Shown in pieces: positions 1 through 5,438 of a stretch of 8,373 nucleotides of DNA. A model generated the notes under the pieces. The model saw nothing but the letters and a program-made list of their open reading frames with translations, did no database searches and was not told the DNA's origin. Origin of the DNA: JAWODU01 sp046483125 (GTDB taxonomy: Bacteria > Verrucomicrobiota > Kiritimatiellia > UBA8416 > JAWODU01); assembly GCA_046483125.1 (NCBI GenBank), contig JAWODU010000110.1, positions 1-8,373 on the forward strand, written 5' to 3'. Numbering within the stretch: the first letter of the stretch is position 1; every line of letters starts with the position of its first letter. Position numbers and translations under genes: made by a program.

Positions 1-18
1 GTCGGTTAAGGGTGTGCG

Positions 19-32
19 TCCGCCGCGGCGGA
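19..32. repeat. 14-bp perfect palindrome, core CCGCCGCGGCGG
   Basis: TCCGCCGCGGCGGA equals its own reverse complement. Its 12-bp core is repeated in the 16-bp palindrome at 5344-5359, also in a spacer next to purine-rich repeats, which suggests a small dispersed element. Function unknown. Confidence 0.6.
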
Positions 33-111
33 AAGGGTGGCGGTTAAGAAAGCGTTTAAGTGTATTGCGAAAGGGGGGGGGGCGAAAAACGGCTAATGAC
101 CTGAAAAAAAG

Positions 112-149
112 GACAGCCACGCAGATAAACGTGCTGTCAGATTTGACAG
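112..149 (+). promoter_or_regulatory. Two overlapping, mutually exclusive hairpins upstream of uxaC
   Basis: GACAGC-c-ACG (112-121) can pair with CGTGCTGTC (130-138), giving nine pairs with one bulged C. Alternatively CTGTCA (134-139) pairs with TGACAG (144-149) around a four-base loop. Both need bases 134-138, so only one can form at a time. No U-run follows either, so an intrinsic terminator is not supported. The arrangement may be chance in a repeat-rich spacer. Confidence 0.3.
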
Positions 150-171
150 TATTGAGATTAAGATTGAGATT
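143..171 (+). promoter_or_regulatory. Weak sigma-70-type promoter candidate for uxaC
   Basis: A perfect TTGACA lies at 143-148. After a 17-base spacer the -10 position reads GAGATT (166-171), which matches TATAAT at only three of six positions. The site is about 50 bases upstream of the uxaC start, a plausible distance, but the poor -10 box keeps confidence low. Confidence 0.2.
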
Positions 172-174
172 AAG
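151..174. repeat. Tandem duplication of ATTGAGATTAAG
   Basis: Two perfect, adjacent 12-bp copies lie at 151-162 and 163-174. This is a simple-sequence repeat in the uxaC leader and may arise by slippage. No role is apparent. Confidence 0.85.
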
Positions 175-220
175 AGTTCGGCTAACCTGTAACCCCGGGA
201 CATGAACTGGAGAATAAAGA

Positions 221-1648
221 ATGGGTAAGGATGTATATATTACGGAGGAGTTTCTGCTCGAGAACAAGGCGGCTCGAAGGCTTTACCATGAATATGCCGA
301 AGGGATGCCAATTGTTGATTATCATTGCCACCTGCCTCCGGCGGACATCGCGGGGGACAGATCCTATAGCAACATGAGCGAGCTGTGGCTCCATGGCGAT
401 CATTACAAGTGGCGGGCCATGCGGTCAAACGGGGTGCCGGAGAAATACTGCACGGGTGACTCGTCGGATCGTGAAAAATTTCAGAAATGGGCCGAAACCG
501 TGCCTTACCTTCTGAGAAACCAGCTCTACAACTGGACCCATCTGGAGCTTAAACGGTATTTCGGCATCTCCGACAGGCTTCTGAACGGGGAGACGGCGGC
601 GGAAATCTGGCAAGACTGCAACGCGAAACTGGCCGATCCGGCGTATTCCTGCCGTGGACTGCTAAGGCAGTGTAACGTACGGCTGGTGTGTACCACCGAT
701 GACCCGGTTGACGGCCTGGAGGAACACGCGAAAATACGAGAAGACGATTCCTGTGATATCAAGGTACTGCCTGCCTGGCGGCCGGACAGGGGGATGGCGG
801 TGGAGGACCCGGAGAAGTTCAACGAATGGATAAACAGGCTTGAGAAAGCGGCCGGGCTGGATATAGACAGTTTCAGTTCGTACCTCGAAGCATTAAGGCG
901 CAGGCACGCGTTTTTTGACGAAGCGGGATGCCGGGTATCGGATCACGGAATAGAGACGGTTTACGCGGAGGACTACGATGACGCGGAAATAAGGCTTGCC
1001 TTCGAGCACGTCAGGATGGGCAGGACCCTGAGCGCTGAGGAAATTCTGAAGTTCAAGTCCGCGATGCTGTACGAGTTCGGCCTTATGGACGCCGAAAGCG
1101 GATGGGTACAGCAGTTTCACCTGGGGGCCATGCGCAATAACAATACCAGGATGTTCGAGGCGCTTGGTCCCGATTCCGGGTTTGACTCGATCGGCGATTT
1201 TGAAATCGGCCGCCCCCTGGCGAGATTGCTGGACAGGCTGAATTCAGCGGGGAAGCTTGCGAAGACAATACTGTATAACCTGAACCCGCGGGATAACGCT
1301 CTTCTGGTTACAATGATGGGGAACTTCCAGGACGGGACTGTTGCCGGCAAGATGCAGTACGGAAGCGCGTGGTGGTTTCTGGACCAGAAAGACGGGATGG
1401 AAAGACAACTGGAGGACCTTTCGCAAACGGGGCTTCTGAGCAGATTTGCGGGTATGCTTACCGACAGTCGTTCTTTCCTGAGTTTTACGCGGCATGAATA
1501 TTTCAGGAGAATCCTGTGTAACATGCTCGGGAGGGACATGGAAAAGGGCTTTATCCCGGAAGACTATAAATTGGCGGGGAATATGGTGAAGGACATCTCC
1601 TTCCGGAACGCGATCAGGTATTTCGGCTTTGATCTGCCTCCGCAGTGA
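221..1648 (+). CDS. uxaC: Uronate (glucuronate/galacturonate) isomerase UxaC
   Basis: This cytoplasmic metalloenzyme of the amidohydrolase superfamily interconverts D-glucuronate with D-fructuronate and D-galacturonate with D-tagaturonate, the entry step of hexuronate catabolism. The 475-residue product is the usual length for the family, with family blocks along its whole length. The N-terminal D-Y-H-C-H motif (33-37) supplies metal ligands H35 and H37. GDHYKWRAMR lies at 59-68, LVCTTDDPVDGLEEH at 155-169, VLPAWRPDR at 182-190, the segment around WVQQFHLGAMRNNNTR at 295-310, NLNPRDNA at 353-360, and the C-terminal TDSRSF at 414-419. The ATG at 221 is preceded by TGGAGA (208-213) at good spacing. 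No other uronate-pathway gene (uxaA/B, uxuA/B, kdgK) is in the window, so the gene is isolated here; the next gene, after 114 bases, is an unrelated membrane protein. Confidence 0.96.
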   Translation: MGKDVYITEEFLLENKAARRLYHEYAEGMPIVDYHCHLPPADIAGDRSYSNMSELWLHGDHYKWRAMRSNGVPEKYCTGDSSDREKFQKWAETVPYLLRNQLYNWTHLELKRYFGISDRLLNGETAAEIWQDCNAKLADPAYSCRGLLRQCNVRLVCTTDDPVDGLEEHAKIREDDSCDIKVLPAWRPDRGMAVEDPEKFNEWINRLEKAAGLDIDSFSSYLEALRRRHAFFDEAGCRVSDHGIETVYAEDYDDAEIRLAFEHVRMGRTLSAEEILKFKSAMLYEFGLMDAESGWVQQFHLGAMRNNNTRMFEALGPDSGFDSIGDFEIGRPLARLLDRLNSAGKLAKTILYNLNPRDNALLVTMMGNFQDGTVAGKMQYGSAWWFLDQKDGMERQLEDLSQTGLLSRFAGMLTDSRSFLSFTRHEYFRRILCNMLGRDMEKGFIPEDYKLAGNMVKDISFRNAIRYFGFDLPPQ

Positions 1649-1762
1649 TTGGTTTCTCCGGCGCAATCTCGCCCGGAAAGTTCCGCCCGACGAGCGTAAA
1701 GAAGGGGAAGCGGGACGGGTTGATAAAGACCGGCGGGCAGGGCATGCTTACATGAGTGCATT

Positions 1763-2785
1763 ATGATAACGGGTATACTCAAGCACTCACTTATGATTAC
1801 GGGCTTTGTCGGAGTGATGATGCTCGTAATCGAATATGTAAACGTAGTTACAGAAGGGGCATGGCAGGAACGCCTGAGCCGCCGCCGCTGGGGGCAGTAC
1901 GCGGCGGCGGGACTGCTGGGGGCCACTCCCGGATGCCTTGGGGCGTTCGCGGTTGTAGCGATGTACGCGCACCGCAGGATTTCCCTCGGCGCTCTTACAG
2001 CGGCAATGATCGCGACAAGCGGAGATGAGTCGTTTTTCATGTTTGCGGTTATTCCGCGTACGGCCTTGCTGGTAACGGGCATACTGCTGGTGCTTGGAGT
2101 CGGAGCCGGGGCCTTGACCGATCGTGTGCTGGGGGCGAGGATAACCGGTAAGCTCTCGTGCGCGCAGGATTTCAGGGTTCATGAGGGGCAGACGTGCGGA
2201 TGCTTTGAGCCGCACAGAATAATACGTCAGTGGAAGAACTGCTCGGCTGTCCGCGGTGTTCTGACGTTGTCTCTGGCGGCTTTTTTGTGCGGCATCGCAT
2301 GCGGAAAGATCGGGCCCGGGGAGTGGAACTGGGTGAGGGTGACGCTGGTGGCCGCGACCTCTACGGCACTGTTTGTCGCGATCACCGTTCCGGACCATTT
2401 CCTGGAGGAACATCTGTGGGGCCACGTGGTGAGGGGCCATTTGCCGCGGATTTTTTTGTGGACGATGGGAGCGTTGCTGATAGTGGAACTGCTTACGGGC
2501 CTTTGGGATCTGTCGGAGCTTGTACGAAAGGGCAAATGGCTGGTTCTGGCGATAGCCGGGCTTGTGGGCATTGTTCCGCAGTCGGGTCCGCATTTTGTGT
2601 TTGTGACCATGTTTGATCAGGGGCTGGCGCCGCTGAGCGTCCTGGTGGCCAGTTCTATAGTACAGGATGGGCACGGTATGCTGCCTTTACTTGCGCATTC
2701 ACGTCGCGCTTTTGTAGTGGTAAAGGCTATTAATCTGGCAATCGGGCTAGCGGCCGGCGCGGTTTTGATGCTTTGGGGAAGCTAG
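1763..2785 (+). CDS. Putative multi-TM heavy-metal exporter (ArsP_2 / DUF2899-like)
   Basis: This is an integral membrane protein of 340 residues with roughly eight to ten hydrophobic stretches, among them about 11-30, 46-68, 101-118, 165-182, 192-208, 230-247, 258-274 and 318-337. It resembles the putative 10-TM heavy-metal exporter family (Pfam PF11449), also annotated as a putative manganese or arsenic transporter; this is recalled from sequence features. Two half-motifs look related, ATPGCLGAF (54-62) and GIVPQSGPHF (269-278), as expected from an internal inverted duplication. Each is followed by an Asp-containing segment (SGDES 86-90, QDGHG 301-305). A Cys/His-rich loop, HEGQTCGCFEPH (140-151), and a second His/Glu-rich loop (D211-H226, with HFLEEH at 212-217) could bind metal. 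No good ribosome binding site precedes 1763; an ATG at 1793 is an alternative. The substrate is unproven. The stop lies 44 bases before the regulator start. Confidence 0.72.
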   Translation: MITGILKHSLMITGFVGVMMLVIEYVNVVTEGAWQERLSRRRWGQYAAAGLLGATPGCLGAFAVVAMYAHRRISLGALTAAMIATSGDESFFMFAVIPRTALLVTGILLVLGVGAGALTDRVLGARITGKLSCAQDFRVHEGQTCGCFEPHRIIRQWKNCSAVRGVLTLSLAAFLCGIACGKIGPGEWNWVRVTLVAATSTALFVAITVPDHFLEEHLWGHVVRGHLPRIFLWTMGALLIVELLTGLWDLSELVRKGKWLVLAIAGLVGIVPQSGPHFVFVTMFDQGLAPLSVLVASSIVQDGHGMLPLLAHSRRAFVVVKAINLAIGLAAGAVLMLWGS

Positions 2786-2829
2786 GGGCGGTAACGCGCG
2801 GTTTGCGCGGGAAGGACGTCTCAATCGTT

Positions 2830-4182
2830 ATGACGAAGAAAAATAAGACGGGCAAAGGAGCGCAGAAGGTAGACATACAGCATCTGCGAATGATGCTTAA
2901 GTATGTAAGCGAAGGCGTTTTTACCGTCGACAGGGATAAGCGGATTACTTTTTTCAACGAGGCCGCCGAAAAGATTACGGGCTTTGCGCCTGAGGAAGCA
3001 CTGGGTAGAAGGTGTTCCGACGTGTTCCGGTCGGATATGTGTGCACAGGGATGCGTTCTGGACGAGGTGACGGAAAGGAAGGAAAGTGTTACGGACCGGC
3101 GGGCCGGTATCGTCGATAAATACGGGCGATCGCTGACGGTAAGCGTAAACGCGGGGCCCCTGTACGATGCTTCCGGTTCCGTAGCCGGCTGTATAGAGAC
3201 ATTCCGCGACGTGAGTTCGGAAGAAGAGCTCAGAAGACTTCTGGAAAAATCGTACAGCTTCGAGGACATCGTCAGCCGTCACTCGAAAATGGACGAGATA
3301 TTCGCGGTTTTGCCGGACATCGCGGCGGCTGATGTTCCGGTGCTGGTCGAGGGAGAAAGCGGGACGGGTAAGGAACTGCTGGCGCGGGCGATTCACAGCC
3401 TGAGCCCCCGCTCCGACGGCCGGTTTGTTGCCGTGAGCTGTGGCTCAATTCCGGATTCATTGCTTGAATCCGAACTGTTCGGTTATAAAAAAGGGGCGTT
3501 TACGGACGCCAGGGAGGATAAGCCGGGGCGGTTTGACATCGCGAACGGAGGATCATTGCTTCTTGATGAAATCGCGGATATTTCGTCCGCCATGCAGGTA
3601 AGGCTGTTAAGGGTTCTGCAGGAAAAAACATACGAGCCGCTGGGCGGTACTGAGCCTGCCCGAAGTGATGCCAGGATTATAGCGGCGACGAATCGGCATT
3701 TGCGGGATGAGGTAAAAGCGGGCAGGTTTCGCGAGGATCTTTATTATCGGCTTAACGTAGTCCGCCTGGAACTCCCGGCATTGAGCGAACGCAGGTGCGA
3801 CGTTCCCCTGCTGGTTGAACACTTTCGCCGGAGATTGAACGCGGAAACCGGTAAGAACATAGAGGGAGTTGCGCCGGAGGTCATGGACATACTCATGAAA
3901 TATGATTTCCCGGGCAACATCAGGGAACTCGAGAATGTGATGAGGCATGCTTTTGTCCTGTGCCGCGGTGACGTTATCGAAGAGGGGCATCTTTCGGAGG
4001 ATTTAAGGGTGTCGGGCGGAGACGCGGGTGGTGCTTCATCCCGGACGCTCCAGGATATCGAAATGGAGGCCATTCGCAGTGCGCTTTCGCGGCACGGCGG
4101 AAACCGTTCGTCTGTATCGCGGGAGCTCGGCATAGATCCCAGCACTCTGTATCGAAAGATGAAGCGTTACGGAATTAAGTAG
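2830..4182 (+). CDS. Sigma-54-dependent activator: PAS, AAA+ and Fis-type HTH domains
   Basis: This 450-residue enhancer-binding protein remodels the sigma-54 RNA polymerase closed complex by ATP hydrolysis. A PAS sensor spans about 17-127 (VSEGVFTVDRDKRITFFNEAA at 26-46) and contains a C71-x3-C75 pair. A short linker leads to the AAA+ domain (about 145-385). It has Walker A GESGTGKE (175-182), the sigma-54 contact loop as GAFTDA (222-227) instead of GAFTGA, Walker B LLLDE (243-247), and the arginine-finger region RFREDLYYRL (299-308). The C-terminal Fis-type helix-turn-helix covers about 405-450 (NRSSVSRELGIDPSTLYRKM at 425-444). No receiver domain is present, so the PAS domain is probably the signal input. 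The frame is open upstream to a TTG at 2773 overlapping the previous gene; ATG 2830 is preferred because it gives a normal N-terminus and has GGAAGGA at 2810-2816, though 13 bases away. Likely target: the adjacent promoter at 4368. Confidence 0.93.
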   Translation: MTKKNKTGKGAQKVDIQHLRMMLKYVSEGVFTVDRDKRITFFNEAAEKITGFAPEEALGRRCSDVFRSDMCAQGCVLDEVTERKESVTDRRAGIVDKYGRSLTVSVNAGPLYDASGSVAGCIETFRDVSSEEELRRLLEKSYSFEDIVSRHSKMDEIFAVLPDIAAADVPVLVEGESGTGKELLARAIHSLSPRSDGRFVAVSCGSIPDSLLESELFGYKKGAFTDAREDKPGRFDIANGGSLLLDEIADISSAMQVRLLRVLQEKTYEPLGGTEPARSDARIIAATNRHLRDEVKAGRFREDLYYRLNVVRLELPALSERRCDVPLLVEHFRRRLNAETGKNIEGVAPEVMDILMKYDFPGNIRELENVMRHAFVLCRGDVIEEGHLSEDLRVSGGDAGGASSRTLQDIEMEAIRSALSRHGGNRSSVSRELGIDPSTLYRKMKRYGIK

Positions 4183-4185
4183 ATA

Positions 4186-4202
4186 CCCGGGGAGCAACCG
4201 GG
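4186..4202 (+). terminator. Weak hairpin after the sigma-54 activator gene
   Basis: CCCGG (4186-4190) pairs with CCGGG (4198-4202) four bases after the stop codon. There is no U-run after it, so an intrinsic terminator is only a possibility. Confidence 0.25.
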
Positions 4203-4244
4203 AATCGCCTGCTTCCGGGGGGCCGTTGCGGCGCACGCCAACTG

Positions 4245-4257
4245 TTGCATGTTGCAC
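4245..4257. promoter_or_regulatory. Candidate activator-binding dyad 1 (TTGCA-N3-TGCAC)
   Basis: TTGCATGTTGCAC contains two TGCA half-sites separated by three bases, a dyad-symmetric pattern. It begins exactly 31 bp, close to three helical turns, before a second copy with the same flanking T and C. Its centre is about 143 bp upstream of the start point predicted for the -24/-12 promoter at 4368. Position and pairing fit an upstream activating sequence for the neighbouring sigma-54 activator. Binding is inferred. Confidence 0.5.
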
Positions 4258-4275
4258 TACGATGCTGGCTGTATA

Positions 4276-4288
4276 TTGCAGAATGCAC
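4276..4288. promoter_or_regulatory. Candidate activator-binding dyad 2 (TTGCA-N3-TGCAC)
   Basis: TTGCAGAATGCAC matches the first dyad at all ten outer positions and differs only in the three-base spacer, which argues for a conserved protein site and not a simple duplication. Its centre is about 112 bp upstream of the predicted start point. A TGGC-N6-TTGC string (4266-4279) overlapping its left edge resembles a sigma-54 promoter but is one base too short. Confidence 0.5.
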
Positions 4289-4367
4289 GAACTGCCTGAA
4301 TGACCGGCTGATGTCCGATCCTGCCTAAGTCTCTCGCGCCGAGTACCTTACGGAGTTCCTGAAACCA

Positions 4368-4383
4368 TGGCACGAAACGTGCA
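4368..4383 (+). promoter_or_regulatory. Sigma-54 (-24/-12) promoter of the NifX/DUF5320/ATPase cluster
   Basis: TGGCACG (4368-4374) is the exact -24 consensus. After AAAC the -12 element reads GTGCA (4379-4383), one mismatch from TTGCW. The invariant GG (4369-4370) and GC (4381-4382) are separated by the required ten bases. The predicted transcription start is near 4394, only about three bases before the ATG at 4397. An alternative reading is a protein site or hairpin, because GCACG-AAA-CGTGC (4370-4382) is also a perfect inverted repeat. The adjacent activator gene and the paired upstream dyads support the promoter reading. Confidence 0.62.
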
Positions 4384-4396
4384 ATGAAATACCCCG

Positions 4397-4789
4397 ATGA
4401 AGATAGCTGTAGCAGTGGAAGAGGGGCAGGTCGCACCGTGTTTTCCCGGGGTAAGGCTGAGTATAGCCGGTACGGTCCTCGCTGAGACTGGGCATGCGGT
4501 GCTGGATACGGGTCACTGGCATCCTCTCTCGTGGGGACGTGAACTGGCGCGTCGCGATGTGGGTGTAGTGCTCTGCGGAGGTATCGATCATGTTATGGCG
4601 GGTGCCTTGCGCGGTTATGGTGTACAGGTAGTACCGAATCTTTCGGGTGATGCCGGGAGGGTAGTGGAGATGTGGAAAGGCGGCAACTTGAGTGTTCCCC
4701 GGGAGTGGCCTGCGCCGCCCATGTACATGGGCGGCGGAATGAGAAGAAGAGGGGGAAGAAAGAGGCGATTTAGAGGTGGAAGAGGATAA
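4397..4789 (+). CDS. NifX/NifB-C-terminal-like metal-cluster-binding family protein
   Basis: The first 100 or so of its 130 residues fit the dinitrogenase iron-molybdenum cofactor biosynthesis family (NifX, NafY, NifB C-terminus), small alpha/beta domains that carry or handle Fe-S or Fe-Mo cofactors. The start MKIAVAVEEG is typical of the family, followed by PCFPG (14-18, C15) and VLCGGIDHVMAGAL (58-71, C60). These two cysteines are the candidate ligands. No nif structural gene is nearby, so nitrogen fixation is not implied; stand-alone members next to Mrp-type ATPases are common in anaerobes and their function is unknown. Residues 111-130 form an arginine/glycine tail outside the family fold. 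No ribosome binding site precedes the ATG, and the predicted promoter start lies only about three bases upstream, so translation may be leaderless. A 24-bp perfect palindrome lies within codons 106-114. Confidence 0.8.
   Translation: MKIAVAVEEGQVAPCFPGVRLSIAGTVLAETGHAVLDTGHWHPLSWGRELARRDVGVVLCGGIDHVMAGALRGYGVQVVPNLSGDAGRVVEMWKGGNLSVPREWPAPPMYMGGGMRRRGGRKRRFRGGRG
4713..4736. repeat. 24-bp perfect palindrome inside the NifX-like gene
   Basis: The segment is CGCCGCCCATG, then TA, then CATGGGCGGCG, and is identical to its reverse complement over 24 bases. It encodes residues 106-114 (APPMYMGGG), between the family domain and the arginine/glycine tail. In RNA it would give a stable hairpin of about ten pairs 54 bases before the stop codon. 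No U-run follows. Confidence 0.9.
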
Positions 4790-4821
4790 GTGCAGGAAAA
4801 ACAGAAGACTCAAAACTGAAT

Positions 4822-4829
4822 AAGGAGGT
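4822..4829 (+). promoter_or_regulatory. Strong Shine-Dalgarno deciding the start at 4837
   Basis: AAGGAGGT is a full-length ribosome binding site with a seven-base spacer to the ATG at 4837. An in-frame GTG at 4828 lies inside the site itself, so the ATG is the real start. This also gives the usual family N-terminus MPGGDGTGP. Confidence 0.85.
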
Positions 4830-4836
4830 GAGTAAA

Positions 4837-5241
4837 ATGCCAGGCGGAGATGGTACAGGACCGGGTGGAATAGGACCAATGACTGGACGTGCGGCAGGAT
4901 ACTGCGCGGGATACGGTATGCCGGGATACGCTAATCCCGTTCCCGGGCGCGGCTTCGGTTACGGCAGGGGCCGCGGGTTCGGATACGGCAGAGGGATGGG
5001 ACCGGGCTTCCGCGGCGGTCGCGGGCGCTGGGGCGCGTACACGGGCCCTTACGGCTACGGAGCTCCTGCGGTACCGTATTACGGTGGCGGATATGTGCCG
5101 CAGTACGGGTACGGAGCACAGAATCCGGAGGACGAACTGAACGCCCTGAAGGGCCAGTCCGAATACCTTGAGGAAGCCCTGGAGGGAGTCCGGAGGAGGA
5201 TATCGGAGCTTGAGTCGGAGGGGAAAGGTGAGAAAAGCTGA
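4837..5241 (+). CDS. DUF5320-type Gly/Tyr/Arg-rich protein with C-terminal coiled coil
   Basis: This 134-residue protein of unknown function begins MPGGDGTGPGGIGPMTGRAA, the hallmark of the DUF5320 family (recalled), followed by GYCAGYG with the only cysteine, C23. Residues 38-94 are low-complexity Gly/Tyr/Arg/Pro, including two copies of GRGFGYGR (38-45 and 46-53). Residues 97-128 (from NPEDELNALK to RRRISELE) are charged and heptad-like, a likely coiled coil for oligomerisation. No signal peptide or membrane segment is visible. Family members usually occur beside NifX-like proteins and Mrp/MinD ATPases in anaerobes, as here, so a role in cofactor handling is suspected but unproven. The stop TGA is formed by the first unit of the repeat array that follows. 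Confidence 0.82.
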   Translation: MPGGDGTGPGGIGPMTGRAAGYCAGYGMPGYANPVPGRGFGYGRGRGFGYGRGMGPGFRGGRGRWGAYTGPYGYGAPAVPYYGGGYVPQYGYGAQNPEDELNALKGQSEYLEEALEGVRRRISELESEGKGEKS

Positions 5242-5330
5242 AAGCAGAAACTGGGAAAGCTGAAAGCTGAAAGCTGAAATTGGGAAAGCTGAAAGCAGAA
5301 AGCTGAAAGCTGAAATGGGGAAAGCGGAAA
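5234..5330 (+). repeat. Purine-rich array of AAGCTGA heptamers
   Basis: Seven exact AAGCTGA units start at 5235, 5257, 5264, 5271, 5286, 5300 and 5307. Two AAGCAGA variants lie at 5242 and 5293. The runs are separated by TGGGAAAGC-like junctions, giving a higher-order pattern of roughly 30 bp. The + strand is almost entirely A and G with periodic CT. The first unit supplies the last codons and the stop of the preceding gene. There are no spacers, so it is not a CRISPR array. Confidence 0.88.
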
Positions 5331-5343
5331 CCGCTAATCACGC

Positions 5344-5359
5344 GCCCGCCGCGGCGGGC
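5344..5359. repeat. 16-bp perfect palindrome GCCCGCCGCGGCGGGC
   Basis: The palindrome shares its 12-bp core with the one at 19-32. It is flanked by CTAATCACGCG on the left and AACGCGAATCAG on the right, two related ACGCG-containing stretches, as if the palindrome interrupts or caps a small repeat. It lies 14 bases after the heptamer array. Possible roles include a dispersed repeat or a transcript hairpin. Confidence 0.7.
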
Positions 5360-5385
5360 AACGCGAATCAGGGAAGAGCAGAAGA

Positions 5386-5420
5386 CGGAGGGCAGAGGAT
5401 TCTGTTTCCTTTGCTCTCCG
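5386..5420 (+). promoter_or_regulatory. 13-bp-stem hairpin just before the second DUF5320-type gene
   Basis: CGGAGGGCAGAGG (5386-5398) pairs along its whole length with CCTTTGCTCTCCG (5408-5420) around a nine-base loop, with two G-U wobbles. Only TTTGT follows, so it is a poor intrinsic terminator. The ribosome binding site AGGAGG (5427-5432) of the next gene begins six bases after the stem. It may act as a partial terminator, a processing site or an mRNA stabiliser that sets the ratio of the genes on either side. Confidence 0.5.
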
Positions 5421-5438
5421 TTTGTCAGGAGGTGTCTG

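Larger units (their letters stand above)
1..220. other. Non-coding leader upstream of uxaC with short repeats
   Basis: No convincing gene is visible here; the one short open frame is arginine- and lysine-rich and reads through simple repeats. The stretch holds CGGTTAAG twice (3-10 and 41-48), a 14-bp perfect palindrome (19-32), a run of ten G (73-82), overlapping hairpins (112-149) and a 12-bp tandem duplication (151-174). It ends with the uxaC ribosome binding site, TGGAGA at 208-213. This patchwork of A-rich repeats and GC-rich palindromes is typical of decayed intergenic DNA in some uncultured anaerobes. Confidence 0.6.

Noticed and set aside
1564..2082. Open frame of 172 codons on the - strand over the uxaC end and the gene after it
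   Set aside because: It overlaps conserved uxaC C-terminal sequence and the exporter N-terminus and shows no recognisable motif.
1787..2674. Long open frame of 295 codons on the - strand opposite the membrane protein
   Set aside because: It is Arg/Gln/His-rich with no domain, and lies wholly antisense to a gene with clear membrane segments; a compositional shadow.
2773..2829. TTG start giving 19 extra residues on the sigma-54 activator
   Set aside because: It would overlap the end of the exporter and adds a sequence with no PAS character; the ATG at 2830 is more likely.
4266..4279. Second sigma-54 promoter (TGGC...TTGC)
   Set aside because: GG and GC are nine bases apart instead of ten, and the string overlaps a candidate activator dyad.
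4397..4789. Nitrogen-fixation gene nifX
   Set aside because: Only the domain family fits; no nif genes are present and stand-alone family members are common in non-fixing anaerobes.
5234..5330. CRISPR array
   Set aside because: Units are 7 bp and directly tandem, with no unique spacers and no cas genes nearby.
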